DNA from: Nothophaeocryptopus gaeumannii
Lineage: Eukaryota; Ascomycota; Dothideomycetes; Mycosphaerellales; Mycosphaerellaceae
DNA length: 64,000 nucleotides
Reading direction: 5' to 3'
NCBI GenBank assembly: GCA_031771865.1
Contig: JASISA010000036.1
Location: forward strand, 682,001-746,000
The notes beneath the pieces were generated by a model. That model worked only from the letters and a program-made list of their open reading frames with translations. It was not told the DNA's origin and ran no database searches. Below, one piece after another: positions 42,846-52,450 of the stretch (its first letter is position 1; every line of letters starts with the position of its first letter). A program made the position numbers and the translations under genes.

Positions 42846-43570
42846 ATGATGTTGTGTGTACTGATAATTGTTATATTCCTCCACCGCATAGCGATGGCCG
42901 CCCTCATCTGTCCAGAAGGTAGCTTCAACTGCCCTGGGACCATCTTCTGCTGCCGCAACAACAGTGTCTGCGTAACCATGGACGATGGCAATGTTCAACG
43001 CGCGCCTAGCTCATTGATATCATCATCTTCAACGTCAACACCTTATGCACCATCTTCTGCTCCTGTTACAGGTGGTCCCGATCAGCCGCACAGCGACCAA
43101 TGCGGTATATACATATCCATCACGGAAACCCATTCTTCCACCGTCGTCATGACCTACACCATCACGAGAGAGATATATATATCTCAACTGCAGGCACTCA
43201 ATGCGTACCATCTCCGACCGCGTACCCAACAACAACGACGCAATCAAATATGTCGCCAATCCGTCCAACCTCCCCTTCCCCGTCAGCGACATGCAACTAC
43301 GTCCTCCGCGGATTCTCCTGCGGCTCAGCCTGTTGTTCCGAAAGTCAGTATTGCGTCTCTCCAGGCGTCTGTAACGTAGCTTTACCGAGCGGCGACCCCA
43401 ATGCGTTTCGACCATGGGTGCCAACTTCGACTTCGACGTCGCTTTTGCATGCAGAAACGCCTTCTTCGACATCGACAACTGCTACGAATCCCGGATGGCT
43501 TCATTATTGTGGGTACGACGACGCCGCTAACGCCGAGTACATTGACGCCTACTACGACTGTGCCGTTTGA
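42846..43570 (+). CDS. Secreted cysteine-rich protein with two similar Cys modules
   Basis: Exons 42846-43104 and 43194-43570 (intron 43105-43193, GTATAT...CTGCAG) give 211 residues; the ATG at 42846 follows a TTG-initiated frame that cannot be the start. The first 20 residues (MMLCVLIIVIFLHRIAMA) are a signal peptide. Module 1, CPEGSFNCPGTIFCCRNNSVC, and module 2, CNYVLRGFSCGSACCSESQY with VSPGVC after it, share F-x-C...CC-x5-C, like a hevein or small disulfide knot. Long Ser/Thr/Pro-rich linkers, probably O-glycosylated, separate and follow them. Secreted wall or effector-type proteins look like this; no family is assigned. The last 40 residues read less well, and an alternative frame there (IPDGFIIVGTTTPLTPS) may mean a further intron. 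Confidence 0.65.
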
Positions 43571-43828
43571 GAGGCCGGTGAGCGCGACGTGGTGATGTGA
43601 GGTGGATGGAGTAAGCGGGAGGATAGTCAGACTGTGTGATGTCGTTGAACTCGTGGCCAAAGCATTGTTAACGCTCAGAGCTATTAAGAATATCAGCTGA
43701 ACATGGTATCGTGCATCCCTCATTAGCAAAGCATTATCAAAAGCAATCATCCCATCGAAGCGAAGCTCGTCATACGCTCCCATCTCTTTACACACTCATC
43801 CATCATCAACAAAATCCTCTTTCCCGGC

Positions 43829-46800
43829 TCACGAGAACTCATCCCCATTCCCCGCCAAGGCAGCCCTCAGACTCTCCGGCAGACTCCTCATAGCCTGCTG
43901 CGCTTCCGCCCTAACATTCGCCGCCCTCTCCATCTTTCCACTCTTCTCCAACGTATCGGCATACATGCGATCCGCCACAGCCGTCCACAGCTTATCCTGA
44001 CATTTACTCTTCGCCAACGTTCTCCCAGCGCTGGCAGATTTCTCTGCCTGATCGCCGACTATGTTCTTAAAATAGGACACGGTCATGATATTCATGACGA
44101 TGCTGAGAAGTTGGTTGTTGGAAACTGCCTGGGCTGACTTAACGGCTTTTTGCAGGAATTCTTTTGTGCGGATGATCATGGCGTCGGCGTAACGGAGGGA
44201 AGGGGACATTGCTTTGAGGATGTAGAAGGTGGCTTCCATGCATTTGTTGCCGTGGTCGTTGCCGTGGCTGTTCTTCGTGACTAGGCAGAAAGGCTCGACT
44301 TGGTTGAGCAGTTGATCGGCTTGAGCGGCATAGCCCTGCACACGCATGATCCCGACGCTGTTCAGTGCTGCAAGTACCCGGATTGAATCAACACTGCCCG
44401 GCACCACCTTGGCATCGTTGTTCAGGTCAAGCCTGAGATGTCTGGACCGATACAGCCGCAAAGCGCCATCGAGGTCTCCTAAGCCGTGTTTGGAGACGCC
44501 GTCGAGGTACGCCACTAAGCTGAGGATGAGCTTACTCGGCGGGGTCCCCATGTCCTCCATGGCCTCGTTGATTTTGGGAATGCCTTTCTGGGCGAGCTCC
44601 CAATCGGCACGACCGCAGTAGGCGAAAGTGACATACACCAGCAGCATGACCCGAGTCTGCTTGGAGACTCCCAGTCGAGCCGAGGCTGCAGTCATTGATT
44701 GGGGTAGGTCTTCCGTTGGCAGTTTGCAAAGTTTCAAGCCTTCATGAAAGAAAGTCTCCGCTTTTTGCTCATTGCTGGCATTTTTATGCATGATGCCGAG
44801 ACCGCTCATGAGAAAGGCTTGAGCATACATCTGCGCCTTCGTGAGCCAAGAGAACACAAGGCTGATCTCGCCGTTTGGACACTTCATGAAGATCCCAGCG
44901 GTCTCGGGCATCATATCAATTTCTTTTGTGAGGCCAAACGGTACCAGCATGAGACCGTCCTTGCGCCAGTTGCTGTCGCGTATGCATTTGTCCATGTCGC
45001 CCTGCATTGAGGTCAACTTCATATCCAGTTGCTCGTGGCTGAAACGGATGAGCGAGCAAGACACATCAACGCAGGCAAGTAGTGCTCGCGCTTGTGGCAT
45101 TGCCGTCATCTCCGGACCCAGTTGGTGGGTTCGTGCGGCTGCGAGCGCCCTCATCGCCAGATCAACACTGTCCGAACTCCGCGATCTAAGCTGAACAAAG
45201 GCTTCCAGTGTTGCCGCGATGATCTGTACATGAACGTGATAGTTTCTGGCCGCTATTTCGGTGATAGCATTGAGATGCCTCACCAGTTGCATCGTTTCGG
45301 GCTGACTTCCAAGGATTTGTAAACCGAATGATACCCGCAGAAAGCGGAAAGCGTACACCCAATGTAGCAGTTGCAACTTCTCAGCCTCTATCGCAAGCTT
45401 CTCAGCATTGTTCATGGCTGCTTTGTACTTTCCGGCTTTGAACCAAGTCCGCGCCAGAAGATGCTGCATAGCGTACTTGAGATCCGGGAGATGTGCACGC
45501 TCACATACAGTGATGCCTTTGTTCAGCACGTCTTCGGCTTCCTCGTCGTTCTCTGTTTCTTCAACCATCAGACTGGCCAGTCGAAGTCTTATTCGAGCTT
45601 CTTTGCGAGGCTCTGGTATTCGATAATTCTTCAGAATGGAGTCCAGGCATCCCATACCAGTCGCCAGTAGGCTGTGATATTGATCAAGAACAACCTCTTC
45701 CACTTTAGGAGCAGCCAGGTCATTGCTCATGGAGTAAGCCGCCTTGATATACTCGTCAGAAAGCCCCAAGAGCACCGTCTGATAGTCAACAGGGGTCGGT
45801 GGCGTCGGCGTTGCTGGCATCTGTGAGGCAGCCAGCTCCGTGAGTGGTGAGGAGGTCGGAGAATGTTGTTTCAGGAAATGTGCTGTGGCACCATTGACAT
45901 TTTGAGGAAGTCCATTGCTCGCATGCTGCTTCTTCGAAGATGACTGAGGCCTGGTAGGCTCACATACAGGGATGACCTGTCCATCGTTGGACCGTCTTCG
46001 CTTAGGTGACCGCGGCATAGGGTCCTCTAACTTTGCAGGCGTCGATATTTGAGCTGCTGGCTGCGCTTTTGAGGCTTGCTGGAAAAGGACGGATGGGTCG
46101 ATCGTGGCCGGTGCTTCTGCAGGAGGAGGCTGCTGAGTTCGTCTTGGCGGCTGCGGTATCTGCTGAGTTGGGGTCTGAGGTCGAGAATTTGAAGGATTGT
46201 ACACTTCGCTCTTGAGCTGAGGCGACGCCTGCTGAGGCTGCTGCACGGGCTTTGGCCGTGGTGCTTCACGACTGGCGAACTGTTGATTTGGCCTCTGGTT
46301 CTGAGCGGGAGATGGTCGTCGAATCTCGGAAATTGAAGGACTGCCCAGTGATTGATGTGAAAGTTGAAATGGCGGTCTTTGGGCCTGTGAGGTCTGAACT
46401 TGAGGTCGTGGGTGTTGCTGTGATGGCAACTGTACGTTCCTAGCCGAAGAAACGAAGTTGGACTGTGCCGGTGCCTCGTATGGCGACGCTGGAAACGTCG
46501 GCCATTGGTTTTGAGGAAGAGACTGCCTTTGGGTGGGCTGTGGACGCGGCGCCTGAGGAGTCTGGGTAGGTGGACGCTGGCCTTGTTGAAACTGCTGCGG
46601 GTAGCCTTGCTGCGGTGTCTGTCTCGGCTGCGGCGGAGCTTGATAATGCCCGCGTGAAAGAGGATCGGGAGAGCACTCGTTCTGGTTCTGCGGAAGGTGT
46701 GTTTGTTGTACAGGCGGCGACAAATAAGCCGGTTGTGGTTGATATTGTACAGAAGGCGAAGGTGATTGATAGAATGAAGACTGTCCGTGGCCTTGGTTGT

Positions 46801-47026
46801 AGTATTGCGGCGTTGCGTATTGCGTGTGAGCCTGAGACGCGGACCGGTGATGGTATGCTGTCTGATGCTGGAACTGCACCTGCTCGTTCGGCTGCGCGTA
46901 CCTTCCCATTTGTTGCTGCGGTACCTGCCCGTTTTGCTGATGGTAGAGATGCGCCTGCCCGCCTGCGTAGTTGCCATAGTTGGCGTACCCAGCCGGCGGA
47001 ACATATTGGGAGCCTTGATACGGCAT
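43829..47026 (-). CDS. mau2: Cohesin loading factor MAU2/Scc4
   Basis: Intronless gene for 1065 residues. Residues 1-390 are very rich in Gln, Pro, Tyr and Ser with no fold. The conserved part begins at about 408 with YQTVLLGLSDEYIKAAYSMS and follows the cohesin-loading-factor plan of stacked TPR-like helices: YHSLLATGMGCLDSILKNYR, RIRLRLASLMVEETEN, YAMQHLLARTWFKAGKYKAA, LQLLHWVYAFRFLRVSFGLQ, and further helical repeats to MRSLPESLRAAL near the end. Mau2 binds the N-terminus of Scc2 and loads cohesin onto chromatin. Known family members often carry disordered N-termini, but this one is unusually long. It shares a 266-base divergent promoter with LOC1. Confidence 0.9.
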   Translation of the reverse strand: MPYQGSQYVPPAGYANYGNYAGGQAHLYHQQNGQVPQQQMGRYAQPNEQVQFQHQTAYHHRSASQAHTQYATPQYYNQGHGQSSFYQSPSPSVQYQPQPAYLSPPVQQTHLPQNQNECSPDPLSRGHYQAPPQPRQTPQQGYPQQFQQGQRPPTQTPQAPRPQPTQRQSLPQNQWPTFPASPYEAPAQSNFVSSARNVQLPSQQHPRPQVQTSQAQRPPFQLSHQSLGSPSISEIRRPSPAQNQRPNQQFASREAPRPKPVQQPQQASPQLKSEVYNPSNSRPQTPTQQIPQPPRRTQQPPPAEAPATIDPSVLFQQASKAQPAAQISTPAKLEDPMPRSPKRRRSNDGQVIPVCEPTRPQSSSKKQHASNGLPQNVNGATAHFLKQHSPTSSPLTELAASQMPATPTPPTPVDYQTVLLGLSDEYIKAAYSMSNDLAAPKVEEVVLDQYHSLLATGMGCLDSILKNYRIPEPRKEARIRLRLASLMVEETENDEEAEDVLNKGITVCERAHLPDLKYAMQHLLARTWFKAGKYKAAMNNAEKLAIEAEKLQLLHWVYAFRFLRVSFGLQILGSQPETMQLVRHLNAITEIAARNYHVHVQIIAATLEAFVQLRSRSSDSVDLAMRALAAARTHQLGPEMTAMPQARALLACVDVSCSLIRFSHEQLDMKLTSMQGDMDKCIRDSNWRKDGLMLVPFGLTKEIDMMPETAGIFMKCPNGEISLVFSWLTKAQMYAQAFLMSGLGIMHKNASNEQKAETFFHEGLKLCKLPTEDLPQSMTAASARLGVSKQTRVMLLVYVTFAYCGRADWELAQKGIPKINEAMEDMGTPPSKLILSLVAYLDGVSKHGLGDLDGALRLYRSRHLRLDLNNDAKVVPGSVDSIRVLAALNSVGIMRVQGYAAQADQLLNQVEPFCLVTKNSHGNDHGNKCMEATFYILKAMSPSLRYADAMIIRTKEFLQKAVKSAQAVSNNQLLSIVMNIMTVSYFKNIVGDQAEKSASAGRTLAKSKCQDKLWTAVADRMYADTLEKSGKMERAANVRAEAQQAMRSLPESLRAALAGNGDEFS

Positions 47027-47292
47027 CTCGGCGCCCTTTGGGAATATCTCCTCTAGGTGTGTAATATGTCCATACTGTGCTGGTGTTCGTCTTCCGGCCT
47101 TCTAGACTCCTTGATGACCTGGAGTGGAGGCGAGGTGGGAGTCGCGCCTCCCACGCGTTTGGCCAGCCCACTGATTGGTCGGACCCATCTCCGTTACGGA
47201 ACCAATCTAAAGTTCTGCCGACACCTTTCTGAATTTCCAGGCGAGCTTCTCGACCTGTTGCGATCAGACAACAGATCCTCAAAGCGTTCGCC

Positions 47293-47868
47293 ATGGCTTT
47301 AAAAACGAAGGGTGGCACCACAAAAGGGTCGAACAAGAAGTCCACGAAGCCATCTGCGAGTGGATCATCTTCCAAGATCAAGAAGTCAAAGAGCAGTGGT
47401 CCAAAGCCTGCGCCGACACAGCATAAACCAAAGCCGACGACCGAGACGAAGAAAAAGAAGCCTCCACATCTGCGCTACACCGAAAAGGAGCTCAAAGTAC
47501 CGAAGCTCAATGGGATTGTGCCAGCTGGTGTGCAGAAGCCTCCGAATGCAAAGAAGGGCAAAACTTTCGTCGATGACAAGGCGAGCATGAATGCGATCAT
47601 GGCCATGGTGATGGCGGAGAAGGAGGGAAATATTGAGAGCAAGATGATGCGCGCAAGGCAAATGGAGGAGGTCCGGGAGGCGAAGAGACTCGAGGCAGAG
47701 AAGCGCGCTGGTGAGAAAAAGCAGGGGCTCGAAGATAGGAAGCAGAACATCAAGAGCGACAGCAAGAAGAGGCGAAGGTTTGAGGGCGAGGCGACAACAG
47801 CGAAAGACGAGAAGAAGGAGAGTGATGGAGCAAAGAAGTTCAAGAAGAAGCGTGTCAGCTTCGGTTGA
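47293..47868 (+). CDS. LOC1: 60S ribosome assembly protein LOC1
   Basis: Intronless 191-residue, strongly basic protein (Lys/Arg rich, for example SSSKIKKSKSS and KKKKPPHLRY). The conserved core KVPKLNGIVPAGVQKPPNAK then KGKTFVDDKASMNAIMAMVM leads into a long charged helix (MEEVREAKRLEAEKRAGEKK) and the tail KKFKKKRVSFG. This is the LOC1 family, nucleolar RNA-binding proteins of 60S subunit assembly, in yeast also involved in ASH1 mRNA localisation. Divergent from MAU2, and convergent with the next hydrolase gene, 99 bases apart. Confidence 0.88.
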   Translation: MALKTKGGTTKGSNKKSTKPSASGSSSKIKKSKSSGPKPAPTQHKPKPTTETKKKKPPHLRYTEKELKVPKLNGIVPAGVQKPPNAKKGKTFVDDKASMNAIMAMVMAEKEGNIESKMMRARQMEEVREAKRLEAEKRAGEKKQGLEDRKQNIKSDSKKRRRFEGEATTAKDEKKESDGAKKFKKKRVSFG

Positions 47869-47967
47869 ACCATGTACACTGGAGACTCTACTTCGCTGGT
47901 CTATCTTCTATGCTGGCCGTATCCAAGAACGCCTCGCTGGAGCTCTTCATTGCCGCTTCCGGGCATG

Positions 47968-49428
47968 CTACTGATCGCTGCTGGGAAGATGTGACTTTCT
48001 CCTCATCGCATCAAAGACGAACGGCGTCTCATGGCCACCGTGTGGCCCTTTTTGACCAATCTCTGGAGCCTCAATCTTACTGAAATCAACGTCTCTGGCC
48101 ATGGCGTTCAAAAAGCCAACGGCGGGCTTCTCATGCCATCTTCCACCACCAAGTTGGAACCAACTCAAATGACCACCCCCGTTCGTGGCGCACATGACGA
48201 CGTATGGGTTTTGTTTTATCTCCTCGTACGGGACTGCTTCGTCGGCCGCGATTGGATCATCGGTGGCGTGCACCACTAGGACCGGAATCCGGATGGCGAG
48301 CACGCTGTCTGCGCTGCTTGCATCGCGGTAATAGGCGCCTTCTGTGGGATAGCCCCAGCTTGCACATTGCACAGCTCGATCGAACTCGTGGAGAAATCTG
48401 AGCTTGTGGATCTCTTCAGACTTGATGGCCTTGTTCTTCGTAATTTGTTCGGAGTGGGTGTCGAACAATCTCAGCATGTTCTTGCCCATCGCTTTGCTGT
48501 AGACGTTTAGGCCAATCCATGATCGCTGGAGAGCAGCGTTACTGATCTCCAGCTTCCACGGGTTGGACACAAGGACGGCAGCGTTAAGCAGACACTTATC
48601 ACCTTCCTCGCCAATGTACTAAATCAGAAAGAAAACACTCAGCACACCGATCCAAGGGAAAAATTCCTTACTGTTGTCATCACCTACATTCGTGAGGATG
48701 TTCGCCCCAAGCGAGTATCCAATCCCATACAACGGCCTATGCGGCCATGTCTTGCGAGCCCACTTCACAACCTGACGCACATCCCACGTCGCTCGTGCAT
48801 TGTAGAGAATGCTGCTGGTGATCTTGGACCCAGCACATCCTCTACTGTTAACCACCAGAGCTTCCCACTCACCACCAGAAACGCCCCCGGCCTTCTCCCC
48901 TTCCGACGAAGCTCTCACAAGCGGCTCAAGCACGTGCCGCAAATAAGTCTCATAGCTCCCACCACTCAATCCATGAAGCGTAATCAACAGAGGTTTCGTA
49001 TCCTCACTTCCAATTCCCTCGAATTCCTTATCCGTGAAATAAGTCGTCCGAGGCGGTAAGCGGTAATGTCCTACTCCAAGAGGATCTTCTCTCAACCCTT
49101 CATCCTCTGGCCCTCCATCCTCAGATACTCCAGAAGGTGTTGGAGGAGAAACGACGAAATCGACTGTGAAATGGCCCTTGAAGCCGGGATCTTCTTGTTC
49201 GAAGGTCCGGCGTATATAGTGAATTGCCGGACCGTCGTATTTTACTGCTGTCCATGCGGTTTGGAGGTGGCCGTTGAAGAGGAATGGGTTCAGGTGGCAA
49301 GGAGGGATTACGTCTTTGCAGAGTTCTGGGAGGGCGCGTTTGGGACCTGTCTTGGTGGGGAGGATGAGGGGGCTTGGAGAGTGGGTGTAGGTGGTTCTGC
49401 AGGCGCCGGGGAACCACGAGAATGCCAT
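47968..49428 (-). CDS. Alpha/beta hydrolase, YheT / EHT1-EEB1-like (ethyl ester synthase or esterase)
   Basis: Exons 49428-48688 and 48618-47968 (intron 48687-48619, GTAGGT...TTTAG, phase 0) encode 463 residues. The conserved NPFLFNGHLQTAW opens the domain, then LLITLHGLSGGSYETYLRHV (oxyanion region), ALVVNSRGCAGSKITS, and the nucleophile elbow YGIGYSLGANIL with Ser in G-x-S-x-G. After the intron come LLNAAVLVSNPWKLEI and IPVLVVHATDDPIAADEAVP (catalytic Asp), then NGGGHLSWF (His). The yeast members EHT1, EEB1 and MGL2 act on acyl-CoA/ethanol and on medium-chain acylglycerols; which substrate applies here is not visible. No signal peptide. Divergent from VPS68, 411 bases apart. Confidence 0.88.
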
Positions 49429-49839
49429 TGTCGATGAAGGAAAGGGGAGTTTTTCTGAAGAGGACCGATGGAAAGATATGACAGAAGTTAAACGAACTTG
49501 AATGGGTTACGTCGTGCCTCGGTACAATGGCGTCGAGAGGCTTGTTTGTTCACGCTAAGGAAGATATGCAGGGGGTTGATGCATGTGAAAGTTCGATACG
49601 CAAGGATGCAAGCAAGGACAATCCGCTGATGAAATTGAAGTGAAAGTCGTTCGGCATCGGGAGTTCGAAGGTGGCCGGCTCGCTTGCCCTAGTTCTAGCG
49701 CGTGTCTTGGCAGGCGCGAGTTGGAGAGCTTGTGACGACGCTCGAGGCAGCTTCCATCTGAGGACTTGCAGCACGCGACATCCGACACAGATCCATACGA
49801 ACCACTCAACGAGCTCACGATCTCCACGCCGATACAAAC
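49429..49839. promoter_or_regulatory. Divergent promoter region hydrolase / VPS68
   Basis: Shared 411-base region between starts; frames here are overlapping antisense shadows. No TATA box stands out. Confidence 0.4.
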
Positions 49840-50499
49840 ATGAGCGACATCGACGGCCATCGCCTCTTCCGCTACCGTTTCCCCCGCCCGCAATGGCTGA
49901 ATAGCGCCAACAGCCGAACAGCGGGCGTCTACCTCTCAGGCGCATTGGTACAACTCCCCTCCTCCGAGCCACCCACCTACCTTCACAAATCCCTACTAAC
50001 TGACTGCGTCTCCCAGTTCTCAATCGCCCTCTTCGTCCTAATCGACTCCTCCGTCTACTCCAACTCGCGCCTCAACGGCTCCTCCCTGCACCTCAACTTC
50101 GTCGACTGGATCCCGGGAATCTTCTCTTTCCTCGGCATGATCGTCATCAATAGCATCGACAAATCACGACTGTCGGGGGATGCATGGGCATACTCGGGAG
50201 ATGGAGTTGCCTGGAAAGCGAGGGTAGTGCTATTCTTGGGATTTGCGGCTATGGCGGGGGGTTTGGCGGGGGGAGTCACGATTATGGTGCTGAAGTATGT
50301 TGCGAAGGAGGCGCAGGGGATGCAGTTGTGGTTTGGGGTCAGCAATTTGGTTGCGAATGGGTTGGTTATGTTGAGGTGAGTACAGATCAAAGGCAGTAAG
50401 GGAAGGTGGGTGTGCTAACGTGTGGTGATTTCTAGCTCTGCGGTGCTCTGGGTCAGCCAGAATATGGAGGACGACTATACCTACAACCTGGCACTGTAA
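49840..50499 (+). CDS. VPS68: Vacuolar protein sorting protein VPS68 (UPF0220 / TMEM50 family)
   Basis: Exons 49840-49947, 50017-50375 and 50436-50499 (introns 49948-50016 GTACAA...CCCAG and 50376-50435 GTGAGT...TCTAG) give 176 residues. Four membrane segments: TAGVYLSGALFSIALFVLID (across the first intron), WIPGIFSFLGMIVINSI, VVLFLGFAAMAGGLAGGVTI and VSNLVANGLVMLSSAVLWVS. The tail is NMEDDYTYNLAL. This fits the Vps68/TMEM50 family; in yeast Vps68 acts with Vps55 at late endosomes. The first intron is 69 bases and holds no stop in the reading frame, so an unspliced message would encode a 23-residue insert at a membrane segment; homology favours splicing. Convergent with the SDR gene, 111 bases between stops. 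Confidence 0.88.
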
Positions 50500-50610
50500 A
50501 TTTCGAGCGAGTTTGAGAGAAGCGATACCATTCCAATCAACTACAACTACTATTTTACAAGACAATCCACTAGGCTCACTAATCCCTGCCCTCTAAACCT
50601 GTACACTCCT

Positions 50611-51549
50611 CTAAACTTGCAACCTCATCTTCAACAAATCTCTCTCCACAATCTCCCCCTTTTTCTTCTCCAACTCCTCCACATCCCAAGTAACATCCAA
50701 ATACCTCCCATTCAAATACTCCCTCTTCTCCTTCACTAACCACGTAATCCACGCCCCTGCTAGATCCACCGAGTCCGTCGACATCTCCTGCAAACTCGCC
50801 GGAGCCCCCACCGGTGGCGGATCATGCAGCACCGCACCAGGATGCATCGCAACACAAAACACACCATCTTCCGCATAACTCTCCGTCACGCGCTGCGAGA
50901 GACGATTCGTCGCCAGCGCCGAGAGACTATAGCCCAACGGACCGGAAAGATGCGAACCAACAGAGGAGATATTGACAATCTGCTTCTTGCTCGTCGAATC
51001 CGCCAGCATGAGCGGAAGTATATGTTTGATCATATAAAACCTCCCCATCAAATTTGTCTGAATCGGAGCTTCGATATTCCCCACAGAGATATCTGCAATT
51101 TTACGAAAAGCTGAGGCATCGATATTGAGGATACCGGCGTTGTTAATGAGACAATCGATGTGGCCGTCGAATTCGGATTTGATGGTTGATGCGAGGGATG
51201 TGGCGGAGGATTCGGCGGAGTTGTCTGCACTTATCGCTACGATCTTTAGATTTTTATCTTTGGCTACTTCCTGGCATGTCTTCTTTGTGCCATCGCAAGA
51301 CTTCGCGTCGCGGGCTGTTAAGATCAGGCCGGAGGCTCCTGCTTGGGCGAAGGCTTTGGCGATTCCGGCTCCGATGCCGCGAGAAGAGCCTGTGATGACT
51401 GCGACGTAAGGGGAAGGGAGGGATTGCGAGGTTGGGGAGAGGGAGTTGGGGATTTGGCCGGGGATTTCGTCGTGGTGGCGGGGGACGAAGGTTGTTCCTG
51501 TCCAGGGAGGGAGGGAGAGCATTGTTTCGATGCCTTTGTTGCTAGACAT
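50611..51549 (-). CDS. Short-chain dehydrogenase/reductase with catalytic Lys missing
   Basis: Intronless 312-residue protein. TGSSRGIG (53-60) is the cofactor loop, NNAG (136-139) the structural motif, and IVNISSVGSHLSGPLGYSLS holds the catalytic Ser and Tyr. The residue four after the Tyr is Ala (YSLSALATNRL), where SDR enzymes have Lys. The C-terminal part LAGAWITWLVKEKREYLNGR is usual for fungal SDRs. The N-terminal 45 residues extend past the fold. With Tyr kept but Lys lost, the protein may be inactive, or use another base. It resembles fungal SDRs involved in metabolite synthesis, but the substrate is unknown. A TATA box lies 125 bases upstream. Confidence 0.85.
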   Translation of the reverse strand: MSSNKGIETMLSLPPWTGTTFVPRHHDEIPGQIPNSLSPTSQSLPSPYVAVITGSSRGIGAGIAKAFAQAGASGLILTARDAKSCDGTKKTCQEVAKDKNLKIVAISADNSAESSATSLASTIKSEFDGHIDCLINNAGILNIDASAFRKIADISVGNIEAPIQTNLMGRFYMIKHILPLMLADSTSKKQIVNISSVGSHLSGPLGYSLSALATNRLSQRVTESYAEDGVFCVAMHPGAVLHDPPPVGAPASLQEMSTDSVDLAGAWITWLVKEKREYLNGRYLDVTWDVEELEKKKGEIVERDLLKMRLQV

Positions 51550-51673
51550 GATGGCGGTGATGTTATGGTTTTGGTTTTTTGGTGGAGTCGTGGGTTCTGT
51601 CAGGGTGATACTTGTGACTGTCTACTGCTGACTGCTCGAAATGTATTCTCTATCAGCTGGCGAGACTTCTATA

Positions 51674-51681
51674 CTTATATA
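51674..51681 (-). promoter_or_regulatory. TATA box of the SDR gene
   Basis: TATATAAG on the minus strand, about 125 bases before the ATG at 51549. Confidence 0.45.
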
Positions 51682-52450
51682 CCATTCTAGTACGTTGCTC
51701 AAGCGGAGAGATTCCTCTCCGCGCGTGTTGTGTACCGCATTGGGCTAGCAATGCTACTCGAGCTCCGTGTTACGCGATTCTCTGTTGAGAAACCTGAACG
51801 GGCAATAGCCGAGTTGTTTGACGGCGTTAAGGTTCGGGACAACATTGGAGGGTCACAATGCGCCAATGTCTCTGAGAGGCACAGAAGCCCGGTCTTGGCC
51901 AGGGCTCGTCTGCAGCTGGAGACGGAGACCCCGAGTCGATCGCTTCCCAAAATAGTATGCAGCTCGCATCTTGTTGCCTGAGGCTTGGAAGCTTCGGTCG
52001 AACATGTTGTCCATGGTCGACTGCTCGAAAGAGTACCGTATTGAAGTGCTGTGCTGCATTAGACAATGTATAGCAATTCCATAGTGCCCTCCCATCCATG
52101 CTGAATCCGATCGAGGGTGAGAAAATTGTTTTGTCGTACATGTCTCGAAAGATCTCATTCCTGTCCATAGCTCTGGCGCCATGATTAGCTGTAGCTGTAT
52201 GATATGGGTAGGTAGTAGCAGTGGCGGCGGTAAAGCAGGCATATTGTTAAGACCATGCACGTCCTCCAGTGACCTGTACAGTAGTGTTTCCCAAATCGGA
52301 TCCCCATTTTGACACCAACCCAATGCAAATGATGATCGCTTGCACGTCTCAAACGAAACAAACTCCACTCTCGCCGGTCGCTGCCCTTTCGCATCCTGGC
52401 GTGATTTCCCATACGTATCTCGTCTTCAACTGCCATTACGGTCCTCATGT
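51682..52450. other. Intergenic, no convincing gene
   Basis: About 770 bases between the SDR promoter and the 3' end of the mannosyltransferase gene. A 171-residue open frame on the minus strand (51853-52368) is not similar to anything recognised and overlaps others. Confidence 0.4.

Noticed and set aside
49948..50016. Reading VPS68 without its first intron
   Set aside because: The in-frame insert interrupts the conserved first membrane segment and has good splice sites at both ends.
51853..52368. 171-residue ORF on the minus strand
   Set aside because: No family features; overlaps other frames and lies between two genes on the same strand; probably chance.
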